Positions 20,802 through 30,887 of a stretch of DNA of 64,000 bases are shown piece after piece; within the stretch, counting starts at the first letter, position 1, and the number at the start of each line of letters is the position of its first letter. Under the pieces are notes generated by a model, which ran no database searches, was not told the origin of the DNA, and was given only the letters and a program-made list of their open reading frames with translations. The stretch spans positions 15,828,745 through 15,892,744 of the forward strand of contig OZ020316.1 in assembly GCA_963971305.1 (NCBI GenBank), written 5' to 3'. The DNA comes from Arcuatula senhousia (Eukaryota > Mollusca > Bivalvia > Mytilida > Mytilidae). The position numbers were made by a program, and so were the translations under genes.

Positions 20802-20850
20802 AATTACAAAATAGCTAGGGGTATGGTTAGGGTAAGGGTTAAAAATAGAA
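20393..20850 (+). repeat. Degenerate telomere-like TTAGGG repeats, right arm
   Basis: Mirror of the left block, shorter by the 248-bp segment noted above. Confidence 0.8.
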
Positions 20851-21164
20851 ATGCAAAGGGGGTAGTATCGGAACGAAAAGAAACCGGTTTGAACTGGTTA
20901 CAAGATATTGGGTTATCAAGTACAAAATAATCTCAATGGAATAGTTAGTTCCGCATGATTACACACGACTTCATTGCTGAGATCTGGAGGTGACACGAGT
21001 CGCCAACAGATTTAATACAGGGCCTATGGAAAATTAAAAGTATAAAGTGGTCTGGATTCCCTACTTGACAAAAGTTGTACAAGTTAACACAGGAAAGGAA
21101 AAACACAACTAGAAGAAAAGGGAAGAAGGTAAGGAATCGGCTGGTGCTGCATAAGTGAAAGGGG

Positions 21165-21340
21165 AGAGGAGGATAAAACGGCTGCTGCTGCTGCTGCGTA
21201 AGTGAAAAAGGGGGGGGAGAAGGTCTTAAAACGGCTGCTGCTGCTGCTGCTGCGTAAGTGAAAAGGGGGAAGAGGGTAAAATGGCTGCTGCTGCTGCGTA
21301 AGTGAAAGGGGGGAGGGTAAAATGGCTGCTGCTGCTGCTG
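21165..21340 (-). repeat. CTG-containing tandem repeat, right arm
   Basis: Mirror of the left CAG repeat with altered trinucleotide counts. Confidence 0.8.
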
Positions 21341-21349
21341 CTGGGTGGT

Positions 21350-21725
21350 CAAATTAGTAAGAAAAACAGCAAAAGAGCAAGATGAGCAAGGTAAATGAGC
21401 AAAATGAGCTGCAAAAGAGCAAGATGAGCAAGGTAAAGAGCTGCAAAAGAGCAAGATGAGCAAGGTAAAGAGCAAAAAAGAGCTGCAGAAGAGCAAGATA
21501 AGCAAGGAAAAGAGCAAGATGAGCTGCAAAAGAGCGAGATGAGCAAGAAAAAGAGCTGCAAAAGAGCAAAATGAGCAAGGTAAAGAGCAAAAAAGAGCTG
21601 CAGAAGAGCAAGATGAGCAAGGAAAAGAGCAAGATGAGCTGCAAAAGAGCGAGATGAGCAAGAAAAAGAGCAAGATGAGCTGCAAAAGAGCAAAATGAGC
21701 AATCAAAAGAGCAAGAAGAGCAAAG
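21350..21725 (-). repeat. Low-complexity GAGCAAGATGAGCTGCAAAA repeats, right arm
   Basis: Mirror of 18690-19032, somewhat longer through extra units. Confidence 0.8.
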
Positions 21726-21796
21726 AGTTAGTCACGTGATAAAATGCTGAGAGATGATTGGACGATACAATTTTGAAAAGGCAAAATAAATTAACA

Positions 21797-22366
21797 ATGT
21801 TGTCAGTGGCTCGAATGTATTCGAACAAGACGCACGTAAATGTAATGGATTATCTTCTAAAACCCATAGAAAAGAACATTGAAAGTGAGAACGGGGAACG
21901 TGTTTGTCGTAAATGTAAGGTGGGGAAGCCGAAAACCGAATTTAACAATTGGGAACAAAATGTGCCATGCATAGACTGTCAGCGAATATTTAAAAAATGG
22001 CGTAGATTTAAAACATGGAGGCTTGGATACAGTAGAGAGAGCTTAGCAGCATTGAGGAATGCATTCTTTGTCCATGCATGGAATAGAAAGAAAGACAATT
22101 TAACAAGACCCGATCTAATCCGTCCGTGTAATAAGCGCTCTGTTAGCAACATGGTACACTTTTCAGAAGTGATAGATAAATTTACTAAGACGGAACAAAA
22201 ATCATCAGATAGAAACCAGACGCCGAGAAGGAAAGATGTACCATTGCGACGAATGCGGATACACAAGCCAAAAGTTGTTCAATCTACAGAGACACAAAGA
22301 ACAGAAGCATCAAAGAAAAATGGAGGAACCGGAATGGTTGAAGGAGGACCCGGAATGGGAAACTGA
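21797..22366 (+). CDS. Right-arm zinc-ribbon-like basic protein
   Basis: 189 residues from ATG 21797; the upstream in-frame extension has no ATG. Four cysteines (VCRKCK at 37/40 and PCIDC at 58/61) form a probable zinc ribbon, followed by a basic C-terminal half with KKWRRFKTWR and RRKDVPLRRMR. Its last 131 nt overlap the next gene in another frame, a compact arrangement more like a virus or mobile element than a host gene. Role unknown; nucleic-acid binding is inferred from charge and cysteines. Confidence 0.6.
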   Translation: MLSVARMYSNKTHVNVMDYLLKPIEKNIESENGERVCRKCKVGKPKTEFNNWEQNVPCIDCQRIFKKWRRFKTWRLGYSRESLAALRNAFFVHAWNRKKDNLTRPDLIRPCNKRSVSNMVHFSEVIDKFTKTEQKSSDRNQTPRRKDVPLRRMRIHKPKVVQSTETQRTEASKKNGGTGMVEGGPGMGN

Positions 22367-22823
22367 GGAAGAGGAAGAGGAGGATACGGAATCAGAAAAG
22401 AGTGACGACTTGTCTGAAGACGAAGAAACTTACCCCGGAGAACAGTTCGATCCGTGGGGTGGCTTTATTGAACAAGTGATGATCTGCTACAAAGACGAAC
22501 ACGAAAAGAAAGTGGATGAATACACGGAAAAAGGTCACAACGAAAAAGAGGCAATATCAAAGGCTGACTTGGATTTGCTCCCGCTCTATAGAGAAGCTCT
22601 AAAAAATCGCTACGTCAATAACATTATGTGGCAAATGGAAATGGCACGAGATCCACTCCACAAGAAGATCAAACAAACAGCAAAACGACTGAGGGACGAT
22701 GAAGATTATGAGTATGAAGAGTCTTGGAAATACGCTACTGAGAAGAGAAAGTACTTGCTGGATGAGAAAATAAAACAGTTCAGGCCTGACGAGGAGAGTG
22801 AAGACGACGAGGATGAAGACTGA
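22236..22823 (+). CDS. Right-arm C2H2 zinc-finger acidic protein
   Basis: 195 residues from a true ATG. One classical C2H2 finger at the N-terminus (residues 4-25, C-x2-C-x12-H-x4-H) precedes a strongly acidic block (about 40-65). A mixed-charge middle follows with PWGGFIEQVMICYKDE and WQMEMARDPLHKKIKQTAKR, then a highly acidic tail of about 10 residues. The shape (one DNA-binding finger plus acidic regions) would suit a transcription or genome-associated protein, but no family was recognised. Intact here, frameshifted in the left arm. An AATAAA follows 20 nt after the stop. Confidence 0.65.
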   Translation: MYHCDECGYTSQKLFNLQRHKEQKHQRKMEEPEWLKEDPEWETEEEEEEDTESEKSDDLSEDEETYPGEQFDPWGGFIEQVMICYKDEHEKKVDEYTEKGHNEKEAISKADLDLLPLYREALKNRYVNNIMWQMEMARDPLHKKIKQTAKRLRDDEDYEYEESWKYATEKRKYLLDEKIKQFRPDEESEDDEDED

Positions 22824-22842
22824 AACCTATTACTGTGTTCAA

Positions 22843-22848
22843 AATAAA
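22843..22848 (+). terminator. Poly(A) signal of right-arm gene
   Basis: AATAAA 19 nt after the TGA of the zinc-finger/acidic gene, the expected spacing for a eukaryotic transcript end. Confidence 0.6.
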
Positions 22849-22864
22849 GTATCGAAACTTAAAA

Positions 22865-23400
22865 TCGATTTGTTATCCCTAACGCCCTATAAAAAAGATC
22901 AAACCAGTACTACCCCACAAAGCCCGGCAAATTCCTTACAAAACGGTATCAAGTACAAGACTTAAAACACAGTAGAAACCAAGAGTTACTTCCCTTATAT
23001 CGACACGAAAGAAAGGATATAAAACTAGACCTCACAAGCTTTACAATGACATATTACACGCTAAGTATACAAAAAGAAGAAAAAGGGGTCAGCTAATGGT
23101 CAAGCCCTGACTGACCACTGACCACTACCGACTCAAACAACTCAAAAATGACAACTACACCTTGCGACCTTTCCAACGATATACGACAACCCCACCTTTG
23201 ATAAGAAATAGGAAATGGTCACCTACTGGTCAAGCCTCTAATGACCACTGAGGACCACAAAGAAAATCATCAAAGAGACATTGTCTTACTAAAAACAATG
23301 CAACAAACCCGAAAGGAATCGGTCATGGAATCACTAAGATACAAGCCTTTTACCGTTCGGTGACTTTGCGGAATTACCTCCCCTTAATTACCGGATGTTG
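22865..23400. other. Sub-terminal non-coding part of right arm
   Basis: Mirror of 17020-17559; no ORF worth reporting. Confidence 0.5.
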
Positions 23401-23404
23401 CGTC

Positions 23405-23503
23405 ACCGGAAGCAAGATGGCCGACCGGAAGCAGAATGGTGGAACCGGAAACAAGATGGCGGACCGGAAGCAAGATGGCGGACCGGAAGTGGATATGACG
23501 TCA
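23405..23503 (-). promoter_or_regulatory. ETS/YY1-like array plus CRE, right end
   Basis: Units of ACCGGAAGCAAGATGGCGG combine an ETS site (CCGGAAG) with a YY1-type site (AAGATGGCGG), then TGACGTCA at 23496-23503. It has one more 19-bp unit than the left end, so the array has changed by unit gain or loss since the arms were made. Confidence 0.5.
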
Positions 23504-23576
23504 CAGACCTGCGCAATGGCGCCTAATCCTCAATCCTCCCGAGAAATAATAAACAAGAACCACGAGTACTACTACT

Positions 23577-23582
23577 ATCCGA
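23577..23582. repeat. Right 6-bp target-site duplication ATCCGA
   Basis: Direct repeat of 16845-16850, immediately after the ACTACTACT end. Confidence 0.7.
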
Positions 23583-24100
23583 CCTACATGTATCTTTTCA
23601 TCAAATTTTGTGATCCAATCACTTTTCTCAAAGAAAAAACCTTTAATGCCACTGTCATTTTATTTCAATTACATTCTAAATTATTAACGAGCAGACGGTC
23701 GGAAATAGATGTAAATGGATGATATTGGAATTAGCCAGACATTCCAACTGCAAGATCTGCAGTAATTGACTCTGTTGATGCGATGATGAAATAGAATTTA
23801 CTACATTATTTTCCCATTGTCTTTATGAATATTTGATGAGAATTCCTAATTGATAAAAGAAAATTGATTCTTACACAATATTATACTTTATGTGAAATGC
23901 TTTTGTTGTAGATTAGCTAATAATATATATTTACGATGGCGGTTGTTCAAAGAATTAAGTCGTTTGTTGCATGGAAATGTTATTTTATATCTTTATTTAA
24001 GGAATTATAAAATAGGGGTTTTAAAATATGCAAAGCACAAAACCTTTATTGTAGACATTGCGATTAGAAAGTTATTGATTTGTTTCAGGCAGCACGACTT
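23583..24100. other. AT-rich stretch, nothing recognised
   Basis: Unique-looking flank of the palindrome. Short ORFs only, none with features. Confidence 0.4.
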
Positions 24101-24104
24101 CGTC

Positions 24105-24515
24105 TAAATCGTGGAAATGAAGATGAAAGGGTTCATCAAATGAAAATGGCGATGAAGTGGAGGAAATTGGGACAATCGGGTAGGAAAGTATTTTGACTAC
24201 CACTGGAAAATGGAAAGATGGTTAGGATCGGATAATCTAGCCTCCTGCAGGGGGAACTTGTATCGAGACCTTCAAAAGGGTTCTTTAACGTGAGAGGATC
24301 GTGACATTTTTTTTCAACACTGTACAACGTACGCTATGTCTTGTGGAAAGGTTTTCCACATTATAGCCTGACGACCTTGCCATTCAGTGCGACATGGTTG
24401 TCCCATCAAACCACATGGGACACGCACCACTTTCGCTTTGTGGGCAAAGTGGCCTGGCCCGATATTAGGTTTCTGAGTGTTCTTTAGTGGACATTTACCG
24501 ACAAGACAAAGCAAA
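24105..24515 (-). repeat. SINE-like element, nearly complete
   Basis: Runs from 'gaagatgaaagg..gatgaagtggagg' through 'accactggaaaatgg', 'ttctttaacgtgagagga', 'ttttccacattatagcctga' and 'gctttgtgggcaaag' to 'taccgacaag', then a short (CAAAG)n run. Confidence 0.7.
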
Positions 24516-24559
24516 GCAAAGCAAAGTAAAAGCGCTTTTTTTTCACTGTTCACGAGAAG

Positions 24560-25059
24560 TCCTTCATGCAAACATGTAGAAGCACATGTTACATTTGTAA
24601 TCCTCCAGATATAGCAGAATCCATGCTGCTTGGAAGTAAAAGCAATAACTTTCTTATAACTATTTGTATATATTAGGACTTCTTTTTGAATTGGTACATT
24701 TATTCATAAACATTGTTCGATTTCATAACTGTTGAGCTGGGCATCGCCATGTCGCATTTGAATTTGTTATTTCGGCTGCAAATTTTGTGTAAACGACATA
24801 TAGAATATTTAGGTCGATTTATCGCACGTACATTCATTTTGCTCGTAACTTTAAAATACCGTCAGTTTTACCGACAGCCTTTGATATTTTGCATGTAAAT
24901 AATCCTGTATTGCTGTATTTATACAGCAACTTATCTACTTCCTGTTTATAACGAAGGCAAGCTATGTCTTGACATAGCACAAATGGTCAAATGAGACAGA
25001 AAACTACCAGCCGCGAATTTTTCCCACTATCTTTGAGAGTCACTATATAGTGGGCTAAT
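24560..25059. other. Non-coding stretch before the minisatellite
   Basis: Nothing recognised. The last ~60 bases show degenerate minisatellite units. Confidence 0.4.
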
Positions 25060-25945
25060 ATATAATTACCAAAAGTGATTTTAGTGGGCTTACAAACAGT
25101 GATTCTAGTGGGCTTACCTACAGTGATTCTAATTAGCTTATCAACAGTGATTCTAGTGGGCTTATCAACAGTGATTCTAGTGGGCTTACCAACAGTCATT
25201 CTAGTGGGCTTGGCTTGCTTACCAACAGCGTTTCTATTGGGCTAACCAACAGTGATTCTAGAGGGCTTACCAACAGTGATTCTAGTGGGCTTACCAACAG
25301 TGATTCTAGTGGGCTTACCAACAGTGATTATAATGAGCTTGGCTTACCAACAGTGATTCTAGTGGGCTTACCAACAGTGATTCTAGTGGGCTTACCAACA
25401 GTGATTCTATTGGGCTTACCAACAGTGATTCTAGAGGGCTTACCAACAGTGATTCTAGTGGGCTTACCAACAGTGATTCTATTGGGCTTACCAACAGTGA
25501 TTCTAGTGGGTTTACCAACAGTGATTCTAGTTGGCTTACCAACAGTGATTATAGGGGGCTTACCAACAGTGATTCTAGTGGGCTTACCAACATTGATTCT
25601 AGTGGGCTTACCAACAGTGATTCTAGTTGGCTTACCAACAGTGATTCTAATGGGCTTACCAACAGTGATTCTAGTGGGCTTACCAACAGTGATTCTAGTG
25701 TGCTTACAACAGTGATTCTAGTGTGCTTACAACAGTGATTATAGGGGGCTTACCAACAGTGATTCTAGTGGGCTTACCAACAGTGATTCTAGTGTGCTTA
25801 CAACAGTGATTCTAGTGTGCTTACAACAGTGATTCTAGTGGGCTTACCAACAGTGATTCTAGTGTGCTTACAACAGTGATTCTAGTGTGCTTACAACAGT
25901 GATTCTAGTGTGCTTACAACAGTGATTCTAGTGGGCTTACAACAG
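25060..25945 (+). repeat. 24-bp minisatellite
   Basis: More than 30 tandem units of GGCTTACCAACAGTGATTCTAGTG. From about 25690 many units become 'gtgcttacaacagtgattcta', with one C lost, mixed with full units. Because 24 is divisible by 3 the array stays open on both strands as an 8-residue repeat; this is an artefact of the period, not a gene. Confidence 0.95.
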
Positions 25946-26440
25946 GTTTTCAACTGAACATGTCAACAACGGTAACGAATCCACGTAGAATTTTGAATTG
26001 CTGTTAAACAGACAATGCAGTATTTTAGCACGCCGTTTTGATTAATATTAAATTTAAGTCAAAAGTACTTGTTAATCAATAAACTGATTAAAATCAAAGA
26101 AAATTATCTACATAAAATTAGAACAATGTGCATGTCTCCTTTGATTTTTGTTCATGAAGGAAGATAATATAGAACGATGAGTCCGAAATTCACATTTACT
26201 TATCATTGGAACAAAGGGTATAATCAAAATGTATTAAAATTACAAATATATGTTTGCTATTAGGAGTAATTGAACTGATAAAATTTAGTACGTATATATC
26301 TAAAGAGTACAAAATTATTAACAAAATATGAATGAAATTAAATTTATGCTCCCAATTAAACAACTCCAAATTGAAGGTTTTTAAAATAAATGTTCATGAT
26401 CGTTTCAGTTCAGAACAACCAAAAAAATGAACCGCATTTG
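25946..26440. other. AT-rich stretch, nothing recognised
   Basis: No ORF or repeat identified. Confidence 0.4.
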
Positions 26441-26462
26441 ACGTGATTGGGTGGCCCTCGTC

Positions 26463-27787
26463 TATGGCACGCCATATTTATATTTATTCCTCTTTAAAGA
26501 TATCTCATAAAATTTATAAGATATCTCGTATATTTTATAAGATATCTTATCAAATATATAAGATATCTCATATAAATGGTAGTTTATAAGATATCTTATA
26601 AAACATATGAGATATCTTATAAAACATATAAGATATCTTATAAAACAAATAAGATATCTTATAAGACATATAAGATATCTCATAAAGTTTATAAGATATC
26701 TTATAAAGATCATTAGATATCTCATATAAAATAATTTATAAGATATCTTATAAAACTTATAAGATATCTTATAAAACTAATAAGATATCTTATAAAGTTT
26801 ATAAGATATCTCATAAAGTTTATTAAATATCTTATATATTTTATGAGATATCTTATAAGTTATTTTTTTATAAGATATTAAGATATCTCATAAACTTTAT
26901 GAGATATCTTATAAAAAAATAACTTATAAGATATCTCATAAAATATATAAGATATTTAATAAACTTTATGAGATATCTTATAAACTTTATAAGATATCTT
27001 ATAACTTTTATACGATATCTTATAAATTATTTTATATAAGATATCTCATAATCTTTATAAGATATCTTATAAACTTTATGAGATATCTTATATGTTTTAT
27101 AAGATATCTTATATGTTTTATGAGATATCTTATATGTTTTATAAGATATCTCATATGTTTTATAAGATATCTTATAAACTCCCATTTATATGAGATATCT
27201 TACATATTTAATAAGATATCTTATAAAGTATATGAGATATCTTATAAACTTTATAAGATATCTTATATTTTCATAAGGCCTCTTTAAAGATATCTCATAA
27301 AATTAATAAGATATCTCATATACTTTATAAGATATCTCATAAAGTTTATAAGATATCTGATAAACTTTATAAGATATCTTATAAACTTTATAAGATATCT
27401 TATAAACTTTATAAGATATCTTATAAAAAATAATTTATAAGATATCTCATATACTTTATAAGATATCCTATAAACATTATGAGATATCTTATAAACTTTA
27501 TCAGATATCTTATAAACATTATTTTTAGTAGATATCTCATTTTCTTTTAAAGATATCTTATATAGTAAATAAGATATCTTATAAAATTTATAAGATATCT
27601 CATAAAGTTTATAAGATATCTTATAAAGTATATGAGATATCTTATAAAACAATTTTTATAAGATATCTCATAAAGTTTATTAGATATCTTATAAAGTTTA
27701 TAAGATATCTTATAAACTTTATGAGATATCTTATAAAGTTTATGAGATATCTATAAAGAGGAATAAATGTAAAAACGGCTTGCCATA
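26463..27787. mobile_element. Foldback element of ATAAGATATCTTAT palindromes
   Basis: The ends are inverted: TATGGCACGCC...ATTTATTCCTCTTTA at left and TAAAGAGGAATAAAT...GGCTTGCCATA at right. CTCGTC is duplicated at 26457-26462 and 27788-27793; the SINE family consensus has it once (ccctcgtccgc), so this is a true 6-bp target duplication within a SINE fragment. The interior is about fifty copies of a GATATC-centred palindrome spaced about 24 bp. The first ~800 bp fold on themselves around 26885. The terminus-like word CCTCTTTAAAGATATCTCAT recurs at 27279, so a second, shorter foldback follows. TAT...ATA ends with a 6-bp duplication would fit IS3EU-like elements, but no transposase is present. 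Confidence 0.8.
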
Positions 27788-27828
27788 CTCGTCCGCATGC
27801 AGAGGTTGTCAGCTGATATTACGGTAAG

Positions 27829-28065
27829 CTTGATAGTTAGTTATTGCTTTACTCCCAAGCCCGATTTCGGCTATATCCGGGAAATGAACATGAAAGGGAT
27901 GATCAATGAACATAAAATGATGATGAAGTGGAGGAAATAGGGACTAAATACCAATCAGGGAGGAAGGTTTTGACTGCCACTGGAAAAAAAGAGTGATGGG
28001 TAGGGACGGGAAGTTTAGCATCCAGCATGAGGATCCTATGCGACCTAGCTACTCTTGCCGAAAAC
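27829..28065 (-). repeat. SINE-like fragment, tail-side part
   Basis: Starts 'tagttagttattgctttactcccaagc', then 'cggctatatccggga', 'gatgatgaagtggagg', 'ctgccactgg'. The G/C-rich head is missing. Confidence 0.7.
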
Positions 28066-28420
28066 TGCATCAGAATTCAGGAAAACCATTTTCAATTATA
28101 TTGTTAAGAATATTTTGCACTGCTACTATACACAATTTGGTGTCTTTATTTTCAAAGTACAATTTTAAATGAATTTTTAATTGAATTATTTCTTCATTCT
28201 TTTTCCATCTGGCGGCCATCTGTAAAATGGCCACTATTTTGAACTTTCGAGTTTGGTCCATAGCATATATGGTTAAGAATGCTATTATCTACCACCATGC
28301 CAAATTTCATGCTTTTATCGTATTTTGAGAATTTTTCTCACAAATCGACCGGACTATTCTTGCTTTTTACATTTTAATATTCGAATTTCCCTTTAATATA
28401 ATTTTGCTTCGATTCAACAA
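28066..28420. other. Non-coding stretch
   Basis: Contains 'tctggcggccatctgtaaaatggcc', suggesting repeat origin, but only one copy is in the window. No gene. Confidence 0.35.
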
Positions 28421-28425
28421 TAATA

Positions 28426-28812
28426 CACAGGCAAAATGTTGACTGCATTTAACGTGCGTCTGGCGTACGTTAAACGCATGTTATCTGACGCATATTAAAT
28501 TGGCGTTTCCAACCGCGTACGTCTGCCGCACGTTAAAAATTTATCTTGGCAATATTTTTATTTCATAATAAAACACACTAGATAAATAACTTACTAACTT
28601 CATACATTTTAGGAAACTATATGTCTGACGTATGGTAACCGTAGGTTTACTGCACGTTTAAAGAACGTACGTCTGACATATGTTTTTACAATAATTTGAC
28701 GTACGTTTACCGTACAGCGGTTAGAAACGTATGTTTTTCGTACGTTTATGCACTACATCAGACGCATGTTTTTATTAACGTACGTCAGACGTATGTCTAA
28801 ATTTTGCCTGTG
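28426..28812. mobile_element. 387-bp TA-flanked MITE rich in ACGTACG words
   Basis: Perfect 12-bp inverted ends CACAGGCAAAAT/ATTTTGCCTGTG with TA on both sides (28424-25 and 28813-14), as for Tc1/mariner-type MITEs. The interior repeats self-complementary words such as 'acgtacgtc', 'gcgtacgt' and 'gacgtatg', so most of the element can fold back. No ORF. Confidence 0.85.
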
Positions 28813-28814
28813 TA

Positions 28815-30885
28815 AATCAAGAAAAAAAGAGATATGATAAATCAGACATGACGTAAAGAAACCCCTCAAAAAGCAATAGAGTAGATTTTGGTCTGAAGTT
28901 TGTTTAATCTGCAGGAACTATTTGGAGTCCCATGTCTTTGCTTTCACCTGACAAGATATTTAAGAGCATCAATAAACCGGTAAAATATCCTGACAAAACT
29001 GTTCCATGTCATGATTTTCAGCAAGTTTTCTCACTTCTCTAAAGCAACACAAAGGTCTCGCGGATTAAAGCTAAAGCATGTACACCTGAATGAAAACAAA
29101 AGTTTGAAAAGAAATAATTTTCATTTTATTCACTTTTTGCATTTCTATCAATAATACAAACTATGATATAGTATAAATTCACACTTTTCATTTTCCAAAT
29201 AACATAATTATAAAAAGATCATCATCTAAATGTTCAGAAACACGAAAACAGGTGAAATGCAGGTGCTTCATGTAATTATTGTAATAAATAAACTACCGTA
29301 CCTCAAAATGCGGGACATAAATGCATCATCTAATATAGTTTTTCATTTCAAAATTAACTAACTGATTTTCTAACAGACATAAATTTTGTAATCTTGAGCA
29401 TATTTAACGATCAATCTGTATCTACTTCCATGTGGTTCTGATTTTATAGACATGCTCATTACCTATCTAAAAACTTCAATAATTTATTAAGGCTTAACTT
29501 GTGTCGACGATCAAAAATAAAGATACGAACTGCATGAAGTGGATTTGATAAAGGTTGATTGTTGTATAATTTCTATTGGAACACTTCTATGAAAGATAAG
29601 AATTAGTAAGAAAACATAAAAATAGAAGATATTTTTGAAATTGATCTAACATTGAAAATATTTATATTGGAAAGTTAATAAAGGAACGGTATTCACAACA
29701 TTTTGATAAATAAAACACCTGCCAAACAGAAGGCCAATTGTTTCTTGCATTTTGTTGCTATCTTAAGTAATAAGTTTAGCTACAGGCAAAGTCTTGGTGA
29801 TTTGTTGTGTATTAAGTGCAAAATACATTCACAAAGAACAAAGTTAATAAAAAAATACCAAGTGACAATGACTAAAAAAGCTAATCACAAAGTTTTCACA
29901 CTGGGAAGATCAATCAAAAGAGAAAAAACGGTAAATGCACAACGGAGAAATTACAGATCACAATGGTCCTGTCTTTGTACATTGCAAGAAAAAAGGTTTG
30001 ATTAAAACAGGTTTTATGTCAATGGCGGCAAATCTCCCTCGTCCATTGCGATCTTGGAATCCAGTAGTAACAACAAAAACACAACGCGGTTGTGAGACAC
30101 AAAAATGATATTGATGTGCCAATCTCAGAACAACGAAAAGTCATTTTTTTAGAGACCACATGAAAAGTATTTTCTTATAACGTTGATCTAAAAGTCGGCT
30201 ACTGAGACAATTGTTTCGGTTAGAAAAGAAATTTTAAAAAATGTACAAGCTCTGTTTTATCGTATAAGTTGTGAAATATGCGCGCCATGTATAAGTTGAT
30301 GATATATCCAGTTATTGGCTATTCCAAATTAACAACTTGTCATTGAAGAAGTTAAGCCGCCTGAAAATAACTGGTTTTCAGCTCCTGTCACTGAAAGGGA
30401 CATTAAATACCACTGAGCAGGAAAAAAGGCATATCCAAGAAAAAAAACCCACCAGGCTAACAATTGGTCTCTTGTAGTTTGGACTGAATGGGTTTAGTCC
30501 AGAAATAAAATACAAGAAATTATTCGGAATCGGATGGCTACAACATTCCCGAGACCATTTGTCAGCTGAAAAATAACGATTTAAACTTCTGGTTGCAGCT
30601 TTTCCCAACTTTAGACCAGTAGCCCTTTTCACAAAAAGTCGTAAGCGTAAAAATTATCATGATTAACTGAAATCTACAGTTACGACACATTTTACTCTTA
30701 AGATTTTTTTGTGAAAGGGCTGCTGTTTCTTTTGATTTTAATTGCCTAAATGCAATTCTAGGCAAAGAGGCACCAATGGGTCATTCGAGGGTCAAAAGTC
30801 CGCAAGGGCAACGATAAAACCGGGAAGCACAAACATTAGCATCTCTTATTTGGTACTCCTCTTAACCCCTCAATGGCGTTTCATG
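28815..30885. other. AT-rich region with scattered repeat scraps
   Basis: No gene recognised. A diverged reversed copy of the 'caatggtcctg...cattgcgatctt' repeat is at about 29955-30060, and a 'ggcaccaatgggtcattcgagggtcaaaagtccg' fragment at 30765-30840 matches one at 53455-53560. Confidence 0.4.
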
Positions 30886-30887
30886 AT

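Larger units (their letters stand above)
16851..23576. mobile_element. 6.7-kb palindromic Polinton/Maverick-type derivative
   Basis: Two inverted arms, each about 3.2-3.4 kb, meet near 20316. The ends read AGTAGTAGTACTC... and ...GAGTACTACTACT, and ATCCGA is duplicated outside. Polinton/Maverick elements are known for 6-bp target duplications, 5'-AG termini with short tandem repeats at the tips, and protein-primed replication. Homology between the arms stops exactly at the tips: the flanks differ apart from ATCCGA, which argues against a sequencing foldback artefact. No DNA polymerase B, integrase, ATPase, protease or capsid gene is present, so the unit is non-autonomous. Arms differ by scattered substitutions, a 1-nt frameshift, an extra promoter repeat and a 248-bp block. 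Family assignment is inferred from the termini, not from core genes. Confidence 0.7.
20371..23576 (-). repeat. Right arm of the palindrome
   Basis: Reverse complement of the left arm, about 98-99% identical by eye outside simple repeats. Keeps the two zinc-binding reading frames intact. Confidence 0.9.

Noticed and set aside
19545..20850. Telomere-telomere fusion
   Set aside because: A head-to-head fusion would read TTAGGG then CCCTAA; here CCCTAA precedes TTAGGG, and the repeats sit inside an element with its own termini.
16851..23576. Sequencing foldback (chimeric hairpin read) artefact
   Set aside because: Mirroring stops at clean termini, flanks differ except for a 6-bp duplication, and the arms have independent substitutions, indels and repeat counts.
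23360..23722. 120-residue ORF with KMADRKQ repeats
   Set aside because: Reads through the ETS/YY1 array, across the element end and into the flank; an artefact of the 19-bp tandem units.
25215..25715. A 166-residue repetitive protein (GLPTVILV repeats)
   Set aside because: Produced by a 24-bp minisatellite, open on both strands because the period is divisible by three.
25060..25945. CRISPR array
   Set aside because: Contiguous tandem units with no unique spacers, in animal DNA.
26462..27652. Ile/Tyr/Arg-rich proteins (IRYLICFIRYLI and similar)
   Set aside because: Translation of the GATATC palindrome array; frames occur on both strands.
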